A DNA stretch of 64,000 nucleotides from Pseudolabrys sp. (GTDB lineage Bacteria; Pseudomonadota; Alphaproteobacteria; Rhizobiales; Xanthobacteraceae): NCBI GenBank assembly GCA_030655215.1, contig JAURVZ010000011.1:38566-102565 (forward strand), read 5' to 3'. A model generated the notes under the pieces. That model was not told the origin of the DNA, did not search any database, and saw only the letters and a program-made list of their open reading frames with translations. Below, piece by piece: positions 54,085 to 62,528 of this stretch; positions within the stretch are counted from its first letter, which is position 1, and each line of letters starts with the position of its first letter. Position numbers and translations under genes: made by a program.

Positions 54085-55428
54085 ATGGCGCTGTCCCGAG
54101 AAAATCCTTCTACGAGTGTGCCGAACGACCTCGCACCGTTCTGGATGCCGTTCACGGCGAATCGCTCTTTCAAGGCGCGGCCGCGCATGCTCGCCAGCGC
54201 CAAGGACATGCACTATTTCACCCCGGAAGGCCGCAAGATCATCGATGCCTCGGCCGGCCTGTGGTGCACCAATGCCGGGCATAACCGCGAGCCGATTGTC
54301 GCCGCGATCCAGAAGCAGGCGGCGGAACTCGACTTTTCGCCGACTTTCCAGTTCGGCCATCCGAAGGCCTTCGAGCTGGCATCGCGTATCGCCGCTTTGG
54401 CGCCGGGCGATCTTGATCATGTCTTTTTTTGCAATTCGGGCTCGGAGGCCGATGACACCGCGATGAAGATCGCGCTGGCCTATCACCGCGCCAAAGGCGA
54501 AGCGACGCGCGTGCGCTTCATCGGCCGCGAGCGCGGCTATCACGGCGTCGGCTTCGGCGGCACCGCCATTGGCGGCATGGTCGCGAACCGCAAGCAATTC
54601 GGCGCGCTGCTCGCCGGTGTCGATCATTTGCAGACGACCTATAACCGCGCCGAGCAGGCCTTCTCGGTTGGTGAGCCGGAGTGGGGCGAGCATCTCGCCG
54701 ACGAACTCGATCGTTTGGTGGCGTTGCACGATGCGTCGACCATCGCCGCCGTCTTCGTCGAGCCGGTGGCCGGTTCGACCGCGGTGCTGCCGCCGCCGAA
54801 GGGCTATCTGAAGCGCCTGCGCCAGATCTGCGACAAGCACGGCATCCTGCTGGTGTTCGACGAGGTCATTACCGGCTTCGGCCGTCTCGGCCATGCCTTT
54901 GCCGCCGAACGTTATGACGTGGTGCCGGACATGATTGCCTTCGCCAAGGGCATCACCTCTGGCAGCGTGCCGATGGGCGGCGTCATTGCGCGCAAGCACA
55001 TTCATGACGCCTTCATGAGCGGGCCGGATCACGTCATCGAGCTGTTCCACGGCTACACTTATTCGGCGCATCCTCTGGCCTGTGCTGCCGGTCTCGCGAC
55101 ACTCGATCTCTATCGCGACGAAGACCTGTTCGCGCGCGCCAAGAAGCTGGAGCCCATCTGGGCCGACGCGGTGATGGGCCTGAAAGGCCTGCCGGGCGTG
55201 CTCGATATCCGCGTTGTCGGCCTGATGGCGGGCATCGATCTGTCGAGCAAGCCGGATGCGGTCGGCAAGCGCGGCTATGAAGCGCTCGAGAACGGCTTCC
55301 ACGACCATGGCATCATGTTCCGCACATCGGGCGATGCGATTGCCATGTCGCCGCCGCTGATCGTGACCGAAGACCAGATCGGCGAGATTGTCGACAAGGT
55401 CGCCAAGGTGATCAAGCAGGGGGCGTGA
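54085..55428 (+). CDS. omega-amino acid--pyruvate aminotransferase (beta-alanine:pyruvate transaminase)
   Basis: Class III PLP aminotransferase, 447 residues, moving the amino group of beta-alanine or similar omega-amino acids to pyruvate. It has FWMPFTANRSFKARPRM at the N-terminus, FCNSGSEADDTAMKIALAYH, GYHGVGFGGTAIGG and the cofactor Asp in LLVFDEVITGFGRLG. The Schiff-base Lys is in MIAFAKGITSGSVPMGG. The pattern is that of known omega-APT enzymes. ATG at 54085 with GGAG 8 bases upstream. The 290-base divergent region to the Crp/Fnr gene is AT-rich and probably holds both promoters. Confidence 0.9.
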   Translation: MALSRENPSTSVPNDLAPFWMPFTANRSFKARPRMLASAKDMHYFTPEGRKIIDASAGLWCTNAGHNREPIVAAIQKQAAELDFSPTFQFGHPKAFELASRIAALAPGDLDHVFFCNSGSEADDTAMKIALAYHRAKGEATRVRFIGRERGYHGVGFGGTAIGGMVANRKQFGALLAGVDHLQTTYNRAEQAFSVGEPEWGEHLADELDRLVALHDASTIAAVFVEPVAGSTAVLPPPKGYLKRLRQICDKHGILLVFDEVITGFGRLGHAFAAERYDVVPDMIAFAKGITSGSVPMGGVIARKHIHDAFMSGPDHVIELFHGYTYSAHPLACAAGLATLDLYRDEDLFARAKKLEPIWADAVMGLKGLPGVLDIRVVGLMAGIDLSSKPDAVGKRGYEALENGFHDHGIMFRTSGDAIAMSPPLIVTEDQIGEIVDKVAKVIKQGA

Positions 55429-56949
55429 TCATTTCATCGCAAATGCCGGCTTGGGCAACAAGATTGCCCAGCCGACATTGATGAAGCTGTCGCCGCGCCG
55501 GTCAGGGATGATGAAGGACGGCTGCACCGCCGCTTCGCTGGCGATTTTGCGGAAGGCGACCGGAATCGTCTCGAGATCGCCGCCGGTCCACACCACAACA
55601 GCGCCGCGCGCATTGAGATCGCCAAGTTCAATCCACGGCGCGCGCGCCGGGTCGCCGTCGATCAGCACGCGCGGATGGCTCGGTGCGTAATGCGCGACAT
55701 TGCCGCCGTCCCACATTGAGCCGATGACGTAAGCGATCGGCTCGCCGGTGGCGGCGCGGTAGCGGCGGCTGAGTTCACCGGCCAGTTGCTCGCCGGGATA
55801 GAACACAGCGCGATAGCGGTGATCGTAATTCGGCAGCACCGCGTAATTGACGATGAACGCACCGGCCATGCAGAAAAACACAATGGCCCAGGTGATCAGT
55901 ACGCGGGCGAGGCGGCCCGGTTCAAGCGCGCGGCGCGCGATCAGCACGAGCCACGTTCCGACAAACATCCATAACGGATAGCCCCACATCGCCACCGTGC
56001 CGCGGCCGCTCACCGCCGCCATAATCAGCACAATGCAGATCGGGCCGAAGGCCAGCCAGGTGACGATGCGCCGGTCATAGGCATCGGCCAGCGACACAAC
56101 CGGCGTTTCCGCCGCCGTCCGGCGCGGGATGAACAACGGCAGAGCGATCAGCAGCGATGGGATGAGGAAGAACAACTGGCTGACGGCGAATTGCGCCGGG
56201 TGCCAGAGATGGTCGTACCAGCCGCGCGACAGCACGGCGCGGCGCTCGGCATAGCCGAAAGGCAGGAAGTCGTTCTGCACGAGCCAGGCGAGGTGCGGCG
56301 ACATGATGATGAAGGCCACCGCCGCCGCGACGTAAGGACCGGGCGTCTTCAGGCATTTGCGGGCATCGTCATCGATCAGCACAAAGGCGGCCATCGGCGC
56401 GACCAGCACAATGACGAAATACTTCGCCCAGAGCGCCAGACCGACCGCAATACCGAGCAGCACCCAGTGGCCGAGCAAGCCGCCGCGCAGCGCACGGTGC
56501 AGGGCAAAGCCGGCCAGGGCCCAGAGCGGCAACTGAATGACGTCGTGATTGAACTTGGCGGCGGTGTAGCTGAGATAGTGCAGGCCATCGACGATCAGCA
56601 CGGCGACCAATGCGCCGAGCGGGCCGGCCAGCGGCCGCGTCGCGAAATAGATAACGGCCAGCGCGGCGACGACGGCGAGCTGCGCCAGCAGGTAAAAGCC
56701 GAAGTCGTGACCGATGGCGCGGTGGACCATTTCGACCAGCCACCAGGGCAGCGGCGGCAGCTTGTCATAGCCCAGTTGCCATTCGCGGCCATAGGTGAGG
56801 GCTTCGATCAGGTCGAGCGGCAGGTTCGGGTAAAGCGTCGCCGGCAGCACGGTCCAGACCAGCGCATGCAGCGCCAGAATGGCGGCCAGCGCGCGGCCGG
56901 GCGCGGCGATGATCCAGGCGAGAAAGGACGATTTGGCGGTGGCCTGCAT
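55429..56949 (-). CDS. glycosyltransferase family 39 membrane protein (ArnT/PMT-like)
   Basis: Polytopic inner-membrane protein of about 506 residues with 9-11 hydrophobic helices, of the GT39/ArnT type that uses polyprenyl-phosphate sugars as donors on the periplasmic side. The first loop carries the acidic residues expected of GT-C enzymes (LPLDLIEALTYGREWQLGYD), followed by LPPLPWWLVEMVHRAIGHDF. A C-terminal soluble domain (residues 390-500) contains YVIGSMWDGGNVAHYAP. The acceptor (lipid A, glycan or protein) is unknown. ATG at 56949; an upstream GTG (56973) is possible. It abuts the convergent transaminase stop. Confidence 0.87.
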   Translation of the reverse strand: MQATAKSSFLAWIIAAPGRALAAILALHALVWTVLPATLYPNLPLDLIEALTYGREWQLGYDKLPPLPWWLVEMVHRAIGHDFGFYLLAQLAVVAALAVIYFATRPLAGPLGALVAVLIVDGLHYLSYTAAKFNHDVIQLPLWALAGFALHRALRGGLLGHWVLLGIAVGLALWAKYFVIVLVAPMAAFVLIDDDARKCLKTPGPYVAAAVAFIIMSPHLAWLVQNDFLPFGYAERRAVLSRGWYDHLWHPAQFAVSQLFFLIPSLLIALPLFIPRRTAAETPVVSLADAYDRRIVTWLAFGPICIVLIMAAVSGRGTVAMWGYPLWMFVGTWLVLIARRALEPGRLARVLITWAIVFFCMAGAFIVNYAVLPNYDHRYRAVFYPGEQLAGELSRRYRAATGEPIAYVIGSMWDGGNVAHYAPSHPRVLIDGDPARAPWIELGDLNARGAVVVWTGGDLETIPVAFRKIASEAAVQPSFIIPDRRGDSFINVGWAILLPKPAFAMK

Positions 56950-57136
56950 CGGCTCAAGTTCCGGGTTAGCCACAGCGGTGGAAGGTTCTTGTGAAAGACG
57001 GGCGAAGTGTCGTTACCATAGCAGGAATTCGCGGTTGCGCGGACGGGCCACCTCGGGAACATTGGGGTAAGCCGGTGCGAATCAGTTGCTTCCCGCGAAT
57101 AGCACAGGTGTAACGGCCTCCCAGGATCGGTTTTTG

Positions 57137-58501
57137 ATGCTTCGTCTCGGCGCCATCTTTATTGCCACCTGCATGGTGCTCATCGCCGGCTCGGTCGGCG
57201 CCGTGCTCTATCTCGGCTTGAAGCTCGACCCGACCACCTCCGCCGTGGCCGCTTTGGCCGTTCTGACGGCACTGGCGCTGTACAATACGATCGCCAACCG
57301 GCTGCGCGACCGCGGCATGATCGGCGACCAGATTGCCGACCTGTCGCGCGGCACCTCCGACCTGTCGCGGCAGATGGCCGAGATGTCGCGCCGCATTGCC
57401 GCCGTCGAAACCCGGCTGGAAGCGACCGTCACCCGCCAGCGCGGCGCCTCCGACCCGATGGCCGAGGAAATCGGCGAACTCGGCAGCCTGGTGCGTCAGA
57501 TCGCCGACACCGTCGCCGCGCACGAAACCATTTTCCGCGAACACGGCGCCATGCCGCCGCGCAACGGCGCCGGTGTCGCCAATGTCGAGCCGCAGCCGTC
57601 GGACGATGTGCCGCTGGCGCTGACCGAGTCCGATGCGGTGACCGGGCCGCGGCGTTTCCAGGGCATGGGCCGCGACGCGATCGGCGAACTGATCGCGCGC
57701 GCCGCCGACGCCAACCGCATCGATCTCTATCTGCAGCCGATCGTCACGCTGCCGCAGCGCAAGGTGCGCTTCTACGAAGCACTGTCGCGGCTGCGCACCG
57801 AGCAGGGCGATATCATCCCGGCGACCGATTTCATCGACATCGCCGAGAGCGTCGGCCTGATGCCGAAGATCGACAACATGCTGGTGTTCCGTTGCGTGCA
57901 GGTCGTGCGCCGTCTGCAGTTGAAGAGCCGCGACGTCGGCCTGTTCTGCAACATCAGCGCCTCGACGCTGACCGACACGATCTATTTCCGCCAGCTGCTC
58001 GACTTCATGGAAGCCAACCGCGCGCTGGCCGGCTCGCTGACCTTCGAGTTCACGCAGGAAGCCTATCGCGCCTTCGGACCGATCGAACACGAGAGCCTGG
58101 CGGCTTTGGCCGAGCGCGGCTTCCGCTTTTCGATGGATCACATCACTGATCTTCGCCTTGAAGCCAAGGAACTGGCTGACCGCTCGTTCCGGTTCCTCAA
58201 AGTGCCGGCCAAGCTGCTGCTCAACAAGGCGGCCTCGGCGCAGAGCGATATTCATGCCGAGGATCTCGCCGACCTGATGGCGCGCTCCGGTATCGACCTG
58301 ATCGGCGAGCGCATCGAGAACGAAAGCATGGTCGTCGATCTGCTCGATTACGACGTGCGCTTCGGCCAGGGCTTCCTGTTCTCGGCACCGCGTCCGGTCC
58401 GTGCCGAAGCGCTGCATGGCGGCAATGTTGAGCCGGAAAAGCAGGCTCCCGCCAATACATCGTTGAGCGAATATCTCGCCGCCAACGCTCCTTCTCTCTG
58501 A
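57137..58501 (+). CDS. TipF-like protein: two membrane helices, coiled coil, degenerate EAL domain
   Basis: A 454-residue protein. Two N-terminal hydrophobic segments (LGAIFIATCMVLIAGSVGAVLY; TTSAVAALAVLTALALY) are followed by a coiled-coil stretch (about 60-150) and an EAL domain from about residue 190 (IDLYLQPIVTLPQRKVRFYE). The EAL triplet (FYEALSRL), the Asn (FCNISAS), one Glu (TFEFTQE), the Lys (FLKVP) and QG (FGQGFLFS) survive. The catalytic DDFG reads DHIT, so phosphodiesterase activity is doubtful. This layout matches Caulobacter TipF, a c-di-GMP receptor for flagellar placement. It lies next to the HAD gene; cheY is 3.4 kb away. Confidence 0.8.
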   Translation: MLRLGAIFIATCMVLIAGSVGAVLYLGLKLDPTTSAVAALAVLTALALYNTIANRLRDRGMIGDQIADLSRGTSDLSRQMAEMSRRIAAVETRLEATVTRQRGASDPMAEEIGELGSLVRQIADTVAAHETIFREHGAMPPRNGAGVANVEPQPSDDVPLALTESDAVTGPRRFQGMGRDAIGELIARAADANRIDLYLQPIVTLPQRKVRFYEALSRLRTEQGDIIPATDFIDIAESVGLMPKIDNMLVFRCVQVVRRLQLKSRDVGLFCNISASTLTDTIYFRQLLDFMEANRALAGSLTFEFTQEAYRAFGPIEHESLAALAERGFRFSMDHITDLRLEAKELADRSFRFLKVPAKLLLNKAASAQSDIHAEDLADLMARSGIDLIGERIENESMVVDLLDYDVRFGQGFLFSAPRPVRAEALHGGNVEPEKQAPANTSLSEYLAANAPSL

Positions 58502-58513
58502 CCGGTCATCCCC

Positions 58514-59371
58514 GTGCCCCCATTGATTCCGCACTTTTCGGCGCTCGCGCCAAACTATGACGTGTTCCTGTGTGACGTCTGGGGCGTCGTGCATAACGGC
58601 GTGGTGTCGTTTCCGGAGGCGTGCGACGCGCTGATGCGGGTGCGGGCGATGGGCAAGACGGTGGTTTTCATCACCAATGCGCCGCGGCCGGGCGACGCCG
58701 TCATCCGGCAGATCGACCAGTTGCACGTGCCGCATGAAGCCTATGACGGCATCGTCTCGTCCGGCGATGTCACGCGCGAGGTCATCATGCAACGCAAGCA
58801 CCAGTCGCTGCATCACATGGGCCCGGAGCGGGATCACTCGATCTTCAAGGGACTGAAGGTCGAGTTCGCGCCGATCGAGAGCGCCGACTATGTCGTCTGC
58901 TCGGGCCTCGATCATGACGAGACCGAGACGCCGGAAGACTATCGCGCGCGGCTTGAGGTCATGCTCAAGCGCAAGATGTTCATGCTGTGCGGCAACCCCG
59001 ATCTGGTTGTCGAGCGCGGCGACACGCTGGTCTATTGCGCCGGCGCGATTGCCGATCTCTATGCGACGATGGGCGGCGAGGTGATGTATGCCGGCAAGCC
59101 GTACCGGCCGATTTACGAGATCGCCTTGGCCAAGGCGGAAGCGATCTCCGGCAAGAAGGCCGATCTTTCGCGCGTCATGGCGATTGGCGATTCCGTGCGC
59201 ACCGATCTTAAAGGAGGCCGCGCGTTTGGCGTGGATATGCTGTTCCTGACGGCCGGCATTCATGCCGAGGAATTCGGCGGCCGCGATACGCCCAATACCG
59301 AGACGATGAACACGGTGTTCACGGCGGCGGGCGATATGCCGACGGCGGTGATGAAGCACCTCATTTGGTAA
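58514..59371 (+). CDS. HAD superfamily hydrolase, class IIA (TIGR01459-like)
   Basis: A 285-residue HAD phosphatase of the NagD-like IIA class. The nucleophile motif is variant: YDVFLCDVWGVVHNG, with DVWG in place of DxDG. Motif 2 is VVFITNAPRP and motifs 3/4 include GKPYRPIYEIALA and MAIGDSVRTDLKGGRAFGVD. Members of this alphaproteobacterial group are of unknown substrate. GTG start, 13 bases after the EAL gene. In many relatives this gene neighbours ribF and ileS, which follow here after garD and cheY. Confidence 0.87.
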   Translation: MPPLIPHFSALAPNYDVFLCDVWGVVHNGVVSFPEACDALMRVRAMGKTVVFITNAPRPGDAVIRQIDQLHVPHEAYDGIVSSGDVTREVIMQRKHQSLHHMGPERDHSIFKGLKVEFAPIESADYVVCSGLDHDETETPEDYRARLEVMLKRKMFMLCGNPDLVVERGDTLVYCAGAIADLYATMGGEVMYAGKPYRPIYEIALAKAEAISGKKADLSRVMAIGDSVRTDLKGGRAFGVDMLFLTAGIHAEEFGGRDTPNTETMNTVFTAAGDMPTAVMKHLIW

Positions 59372-60925
59372 TTACGTAATCGGCGCCGGGTTGAACAAGG
59401 CGAGCGCGTTGTACAGACCCCACTTGTCGGTGCAGGTTTTCTTCTTGCCGCTGGCGACATCGAGAATCAGCCGGAACACTTCCCAGCCGACATCCTCAAT
59501 CGTCGCGTCACCTGTGGCGATTGTGCCGGCATTGACGTCGATGAGATCGGCCCAGCGCTGCGCCAGTTCGTTGCGCGTCGCCACCTTGATCACCGGCACC
59601 GACGACAGGCCGTAAGGCGTGCCACGCCCGGTGGTGAAAATATGCACGTTCATGCCGGAGGCCAGTTGCAGCGTGCCGCAGACGAAGTCGGAGGCCGGCG
59701 TCGCCGCGAAGATCAGGCCTTTCTCGCGCACGCGCTCGCCCGGCGACAGCACACCGGAGATCGCCGCCGAGCCGGACTTCGCCGATGAGCCAAGCGCCTT
59801 CTCGACAATGTTGTTGAGCCCGCCCTTCTTGTTGCCCGGCGTCGTGTTGGCGCTGCGGTCGACGCCGCCCTGGTCGAGATAATCGTCGTACCACTTTATC
59901 TCGCGAATGAGATCGCGCGCGACCTGTTCATTGGCAGCGCGCGGCGTCAGCAGATGAATGGCGTCGCGCACTTCTGTGACTTCGGAGAACATCACCGTCG
60001 CGCCGGCGCGCACCAGCAGGTCCGAGGCGAAGCCGAGCGCCGGATTGGCGGTGACGCCGGAGAAAGCATCGCTGCCGCCGCATTGCATGCCGACAACAAG
60101 CTCGGATGCCGGGCAGGTCTCGCGCTTTCGCGCGTTGAGAATCTTGAGGCGGTCATCGGCCATTTGCATGATCAGTTCGATCATGGCGCCGAAGCTGGTC
60201 AGCGTTTCATCCTGCAACGACATGATGTCGGTTTGGGCGCTGTCCGTGCCATTGGGCAAAAGCCGTTCCGGCCGCAGCTTCTCGCAGCCGAGGCTGATGA
60301 TCATCACCTCGCCGCCATAGTTCGGATGTTTGGCGAGGTTCTGCAAAGTGCGGATCGGGATTTCCGACTTCGGCGCGCTGATGGCGACGCCGCAACCATA
60401 GACATGGGTCAGCGCGACGACGTCATCGACATTCGGATATTTCGGCAGCAACTCGTCCTTGATGCGCTTGAGCGCGATCTCGAGCGTGCCGGCGACACAT
60501 TGCACGCTGGTTGAAATGGCGAGGATGTTCTTGGTGCCGACCGAGCCATCCTTGTTGCGGAAGCCTTCGAAGGTGAAGCCTTCAAGCGGCGGCATGGTTG
60601 GCGGCGTGCGGGTGGCGAGGTCGAGGCCTTCGAGACTCGGCGGCTCCGGCATGCGGACGCGCGATTCCTCGACCCAGCTGCCGACGGGCAGAGCTTCCAG
60701 CGCATAGCCGATGACTTCGCCATAGCGGATGATCGGCTGATCTTGCGCGATGTCGGTGAGCGACACTTTGTGCCCCTGCGGTACATATTCGCGCAGCGTC
60801 AGGCCGTCGGGGAACGTGGTGCCGGTCGGCATGCCGAAGGCATTGACGATGATGGCGACGTTGTCGGCGGCGTTGAGCCGGATATAGCGCGGCGTCTCGG
60901 CCGGCGGCTTCACTGGTATGGTCAT
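59372..60925 (-). CDS. garD: galactarate dehydratase / UxaA family
   Basis: Iron-dependent dehydratase of about 517 residues, resembling E. coli GarD throughout: an N-terminal SAF-like domain ([27 protein letters not shown]-like [23 protein letters not shown]), then [64 protein letters not shown] and a C-terminal [17 protein letters not shown] block ([20 protein letters not shown]). It removes water from galactarate to give 5-dehydro-4-deoxyglucarate. Altronate dehydratase is the alternative. No other galactarate genes are adjacent. ATG at 60925, 7 bases after GGAGG. Confidence 0.85.
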   Translation of the reverse strand: MTIPVKPPAETPRYIRLNAADNVAIIVNAFGMPTGTTFPDGLTLREYVPQGHKVSLTDIAQDQPIIRYGEVIGYALEALPVGSWVEESRVRMPEPPSLEGLDLATRTPPTMPPLEGFTFEGFRNKDGSVGTKNILAISTSVQCVAGTLEIALKRIKDELLPKYPNVDDVVALTHVYGCGVAISAPKSEIPIRTLQNLAKHPNYGGEVMIISLGCEKLRPERLLPNGTDSAQTDIMSLQDETLTSFGAMIELIMQMADDRLKILNARKRETCPASELVVGMQCGGSDAFSGVTANPALGFASDLLVRAGATVMFSEVTEVRDAIHLLTPRAANEQVARDLIREIKWYDDYLDQGGVDRSANTTPGNKKGGLNNIVEKALGSSAKSGSAAISGVLSPGERVREKGLIFAATPASDFVCGTLQLASGMNVHIFTTGRGTPYGLSSVPVIKVATRNELAQRWADLIDVNAGTIATGDATIEDVGWEVFRLILDVASGKKKTCTDKWGLYNALALFNPAPIT

Positions 60926-61621
60926 CATACGTCCTCCATTGGCCAATATAGCGGGTGGGGGCGGAGAAGGAAGAAGCAGACGTGATTCATCGCCCGTATT
61001 TTTGATCGGCCCCGGGCAGGCCGCCGCTTGATCGTGCCTTTCCGCCTTCGCCTTTCGGCTTCGGCGGACAAGCCCATTCCTCGCCCTCTCAAAACGAGGG
61101 CGCGCGGAACGCCGGGGTCACAACAACCCCGCAGCTCTGTGCACGTGTGTTTTGTAGTGTGCACAGATGTAGTCACCACGAAGTTGCCGATTGCCTGGCG
61201 CTCCGCGCGCGGTGTTTGAGGTTTGCTCCGCAACGCCCCCGGTGGGCTGACATTTTCAGGCGCCCTTCGTTACCGAAGGTGCACCTAACCACCGCTATGG
61301 GGTCGTTCCACACATGCAGGGAGGAAGTTTTCCGTCTGGCCTTCTGAGCCAAACACGAAACCCCTGTGCGAGCACGTGCTCCACACCCCAGTGACCGCCT
61401 GTCAGGGCGGCCGGGACGAAGCGGCTTGGACCTGCCGGCCGGGTGTTTGCGTCGCATCTCCAACGCCCCGACCAGCCACCGCTCCCCGCCCCAGCATCTG
61501 ACGACGCTGATCAAACGCCCCTCGTTAGATGGGACGGGATGGGTGTTTGCATAAAGCTATATAGGATCGTTGTCAATATAATATTTTAGATTTTTATTCC
61601 GTAATGGAGTCAATGTTCGTG

Positions 61622-61676
61622 CCCCGGACGCGATGCAGCACGAAGCGAAGCAGAGTGATGCGTCGCAGATCCGGGG
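61622..61676. repeat. palindromic repeat unit
   Basis: Outer arms CCCCGGA (61622-61628) and TCCGGGG (61670-61676) enclose a second imperfect pair built on GCGATGCAGCA and TGATGCGTCGC. It is the typical repeated intergenic palindrome style of Bradyrhizobium-like genomes. Confidence 0.65.
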
Positions 61677-61706
61677 TCCCGGTTGTTTAGGGAAAGTAAC
61701 CGGGGT

Positions 61707-61749
61707 CCCGGGTCTGCAAAGCAGCGTTTCACGCTGCATTGCGCCCGGG
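61707..61749. repeat. palindromic repeat unit
   Basis: CCCGGG (61707-61712) and CCCGGG (61744-61749) form the base of a hairpin whose upper stem is GCAGCG (61721-61726) / CGCTGC (61732-61737). It follows the unit at 61622 by 30 bases. Confidence 0.65.
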
Positions 61750-61764
61750 ACACGCGGGCACTCT

Positions 61765-61887
61765 TTATCCCTCCCCGGTTACGGGGAGGGTGGCGAACGA
61801 AGCGAGCCGGGTGGGGCGATGCCAATCGAGGCATGACCCCACCCCCGGCGCTACGCGCCGGACCCTCCCCTTTCAGGGGAGGGATAA
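61765..61887. repeat. 123-base REP-like element with 12-base terminal inverted repeats
   Basis: Ends are TTATCCCTCCCC (61765-61776) and GGGGAGGGATAA (61876-61887), perfectly complementary. Each end also forms its own hairpin with a CCCTCCCC/GGGGAGGG stem. The inside contains further arms (GTGGGG / CCCCAC). Confidence 0.8.
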
Positions 61888-61910
61888 GGAAGCGAGGGAT
61901 AAGGAAGTGA
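61881..61910. repeat. 15-base direct repeat, two copies
   Basis: GGGATAAGGAAGCGA (61881-61895) and GGGATAAGGAAGTGA (61896-61910), identical but for one base, stand between the REP-like element and the 3' end of cheY. Confidence 0.85.
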
Positions 61911-61915
61911 GCGAG

Positions 61916-62335
61916 CTAAGCCGCGGGCGCTGAGGTTTCGGCAGCGTCGTCCGGCGTGCGGAAGACGGCTTCGATCTTGCTCTGCAAGGTCTGCGCGTTG
62001 AACGGTTTGACGATGTAGTTGGAAACGCCGGCGCGCTTGGCGGCGATGACGTTCTCGGTCTTCGACTCGGCGGTGACCATGATGAACGGCGTATCGGCGA
62101 GCGCCGGATCGCTGCGCACGTGCTTCAAGAGGTCGTAGCCGGTCATCGGCTCCATGTTCCAGTCGGAGATGATGAGGCCGTATTTCTGTTCGTGCATCTT
62201 GACGAGCGCGGCGGAGCCGTCGCTGGCATCGTCAATATGCTCGAAACCGAGCTGGCGCAGCAGGTTACGAATGATGCGGATCATCGTATTGTAATCGTCG
62301 ACAATCAAGACGCGCATCGAATGGTCGACAGCCAT
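61916..62335 (-). CDS. cheY: single-domain response regulator, CheY-like
   Basis: A stand-alone receiver domain of 139 residues. All phosphorylation residues are present: the acidic pair in VLIVDDYNTMIRIIRNLL, the phospho-acceptor Asp in LIISDWNMEPMTGYDLL (near 58), the Thr in FIMVTAESKTENV and the Lys in YIVKPFNAQTL. A short Ala/Glu tail follows. It is probably the target of the CheZ encoded at 38155 and a signal to the flagellar switch, by family inference. ATG at 62335 with GGGGG upstream. Direct and palindromic repeats lie just beyond its stop. Confidence 0.9.
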   Translation of the reverse strand: MAVDHSMRVLIVDDYNTMIRIIRNLLRQLGFEHIDDASDGSAALVKMHEQKYGLIISDWNMEPMTGYDLLKHVRSDPALADTPFIMVTAESKTENVIAAKRAGVSNYIVKPFNAQTLQSKIEAVFRTPDDAAETSAPAA

Positions 62336-62528
62336 TTTACCCCCGCCCGTCCTGGGCTCCCCGAAGTTCGGCGAACTCTAACGGCCGCTTTTGAATAACC
62401 CGTTAATTTGAACCTTTGTTAACGGCTGGCTAACCCTGTCCACCGGCAAAATGCTGCAGTTGCCTTAATAGCGGGCAAATGCGTAAAGGCTGTTGTCTGA
62501 GCGCCGCCACTGACGATTTGATTCCGAC

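Larger units (their letters stand above)
60926..61915. other. 990-base gene-free region, rich in hairpins and repeats
   Basis: The longest stretch without a convincing gene. The part 61080-61560 has many small inverted repeats (CTGTGCAC/GTGCACAG at 61137-61144 and 61159-61166; CCCTC/GAGGG near 61084-61100; CCTTCG-TTAC-CGAAGG near 61263-61278). Short frames on both strands (for example 61173-61514 minus) are Arg-rich without domain character. A very AT-rich patch follows at 61555-61610, then three palindromic repeat units. Confidence 0.6.

Noticed and set aside
53968..55308. 446-codon minus-strand ORF opposite the transaminase
   Set aside because: Shadow frame; the transaminase on the other strand is complete and conserved.
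56966..59359. 797-codon open frame on the minus strand
   Set aside because: It lies antisense to the EAL and HAD genes, which have clear family motifs. The translation is Arg/His/Ala-rich without domains, as expected for a shadow frame in GC-rich DNA.
61173..61514. 113-codon minus-strand ORF in the gene-free region
   Set aside because: Arg/Ser/Gly-rich without domain or good ribosome-binding site; more likely a chance frame in a structured or repeated sequence.
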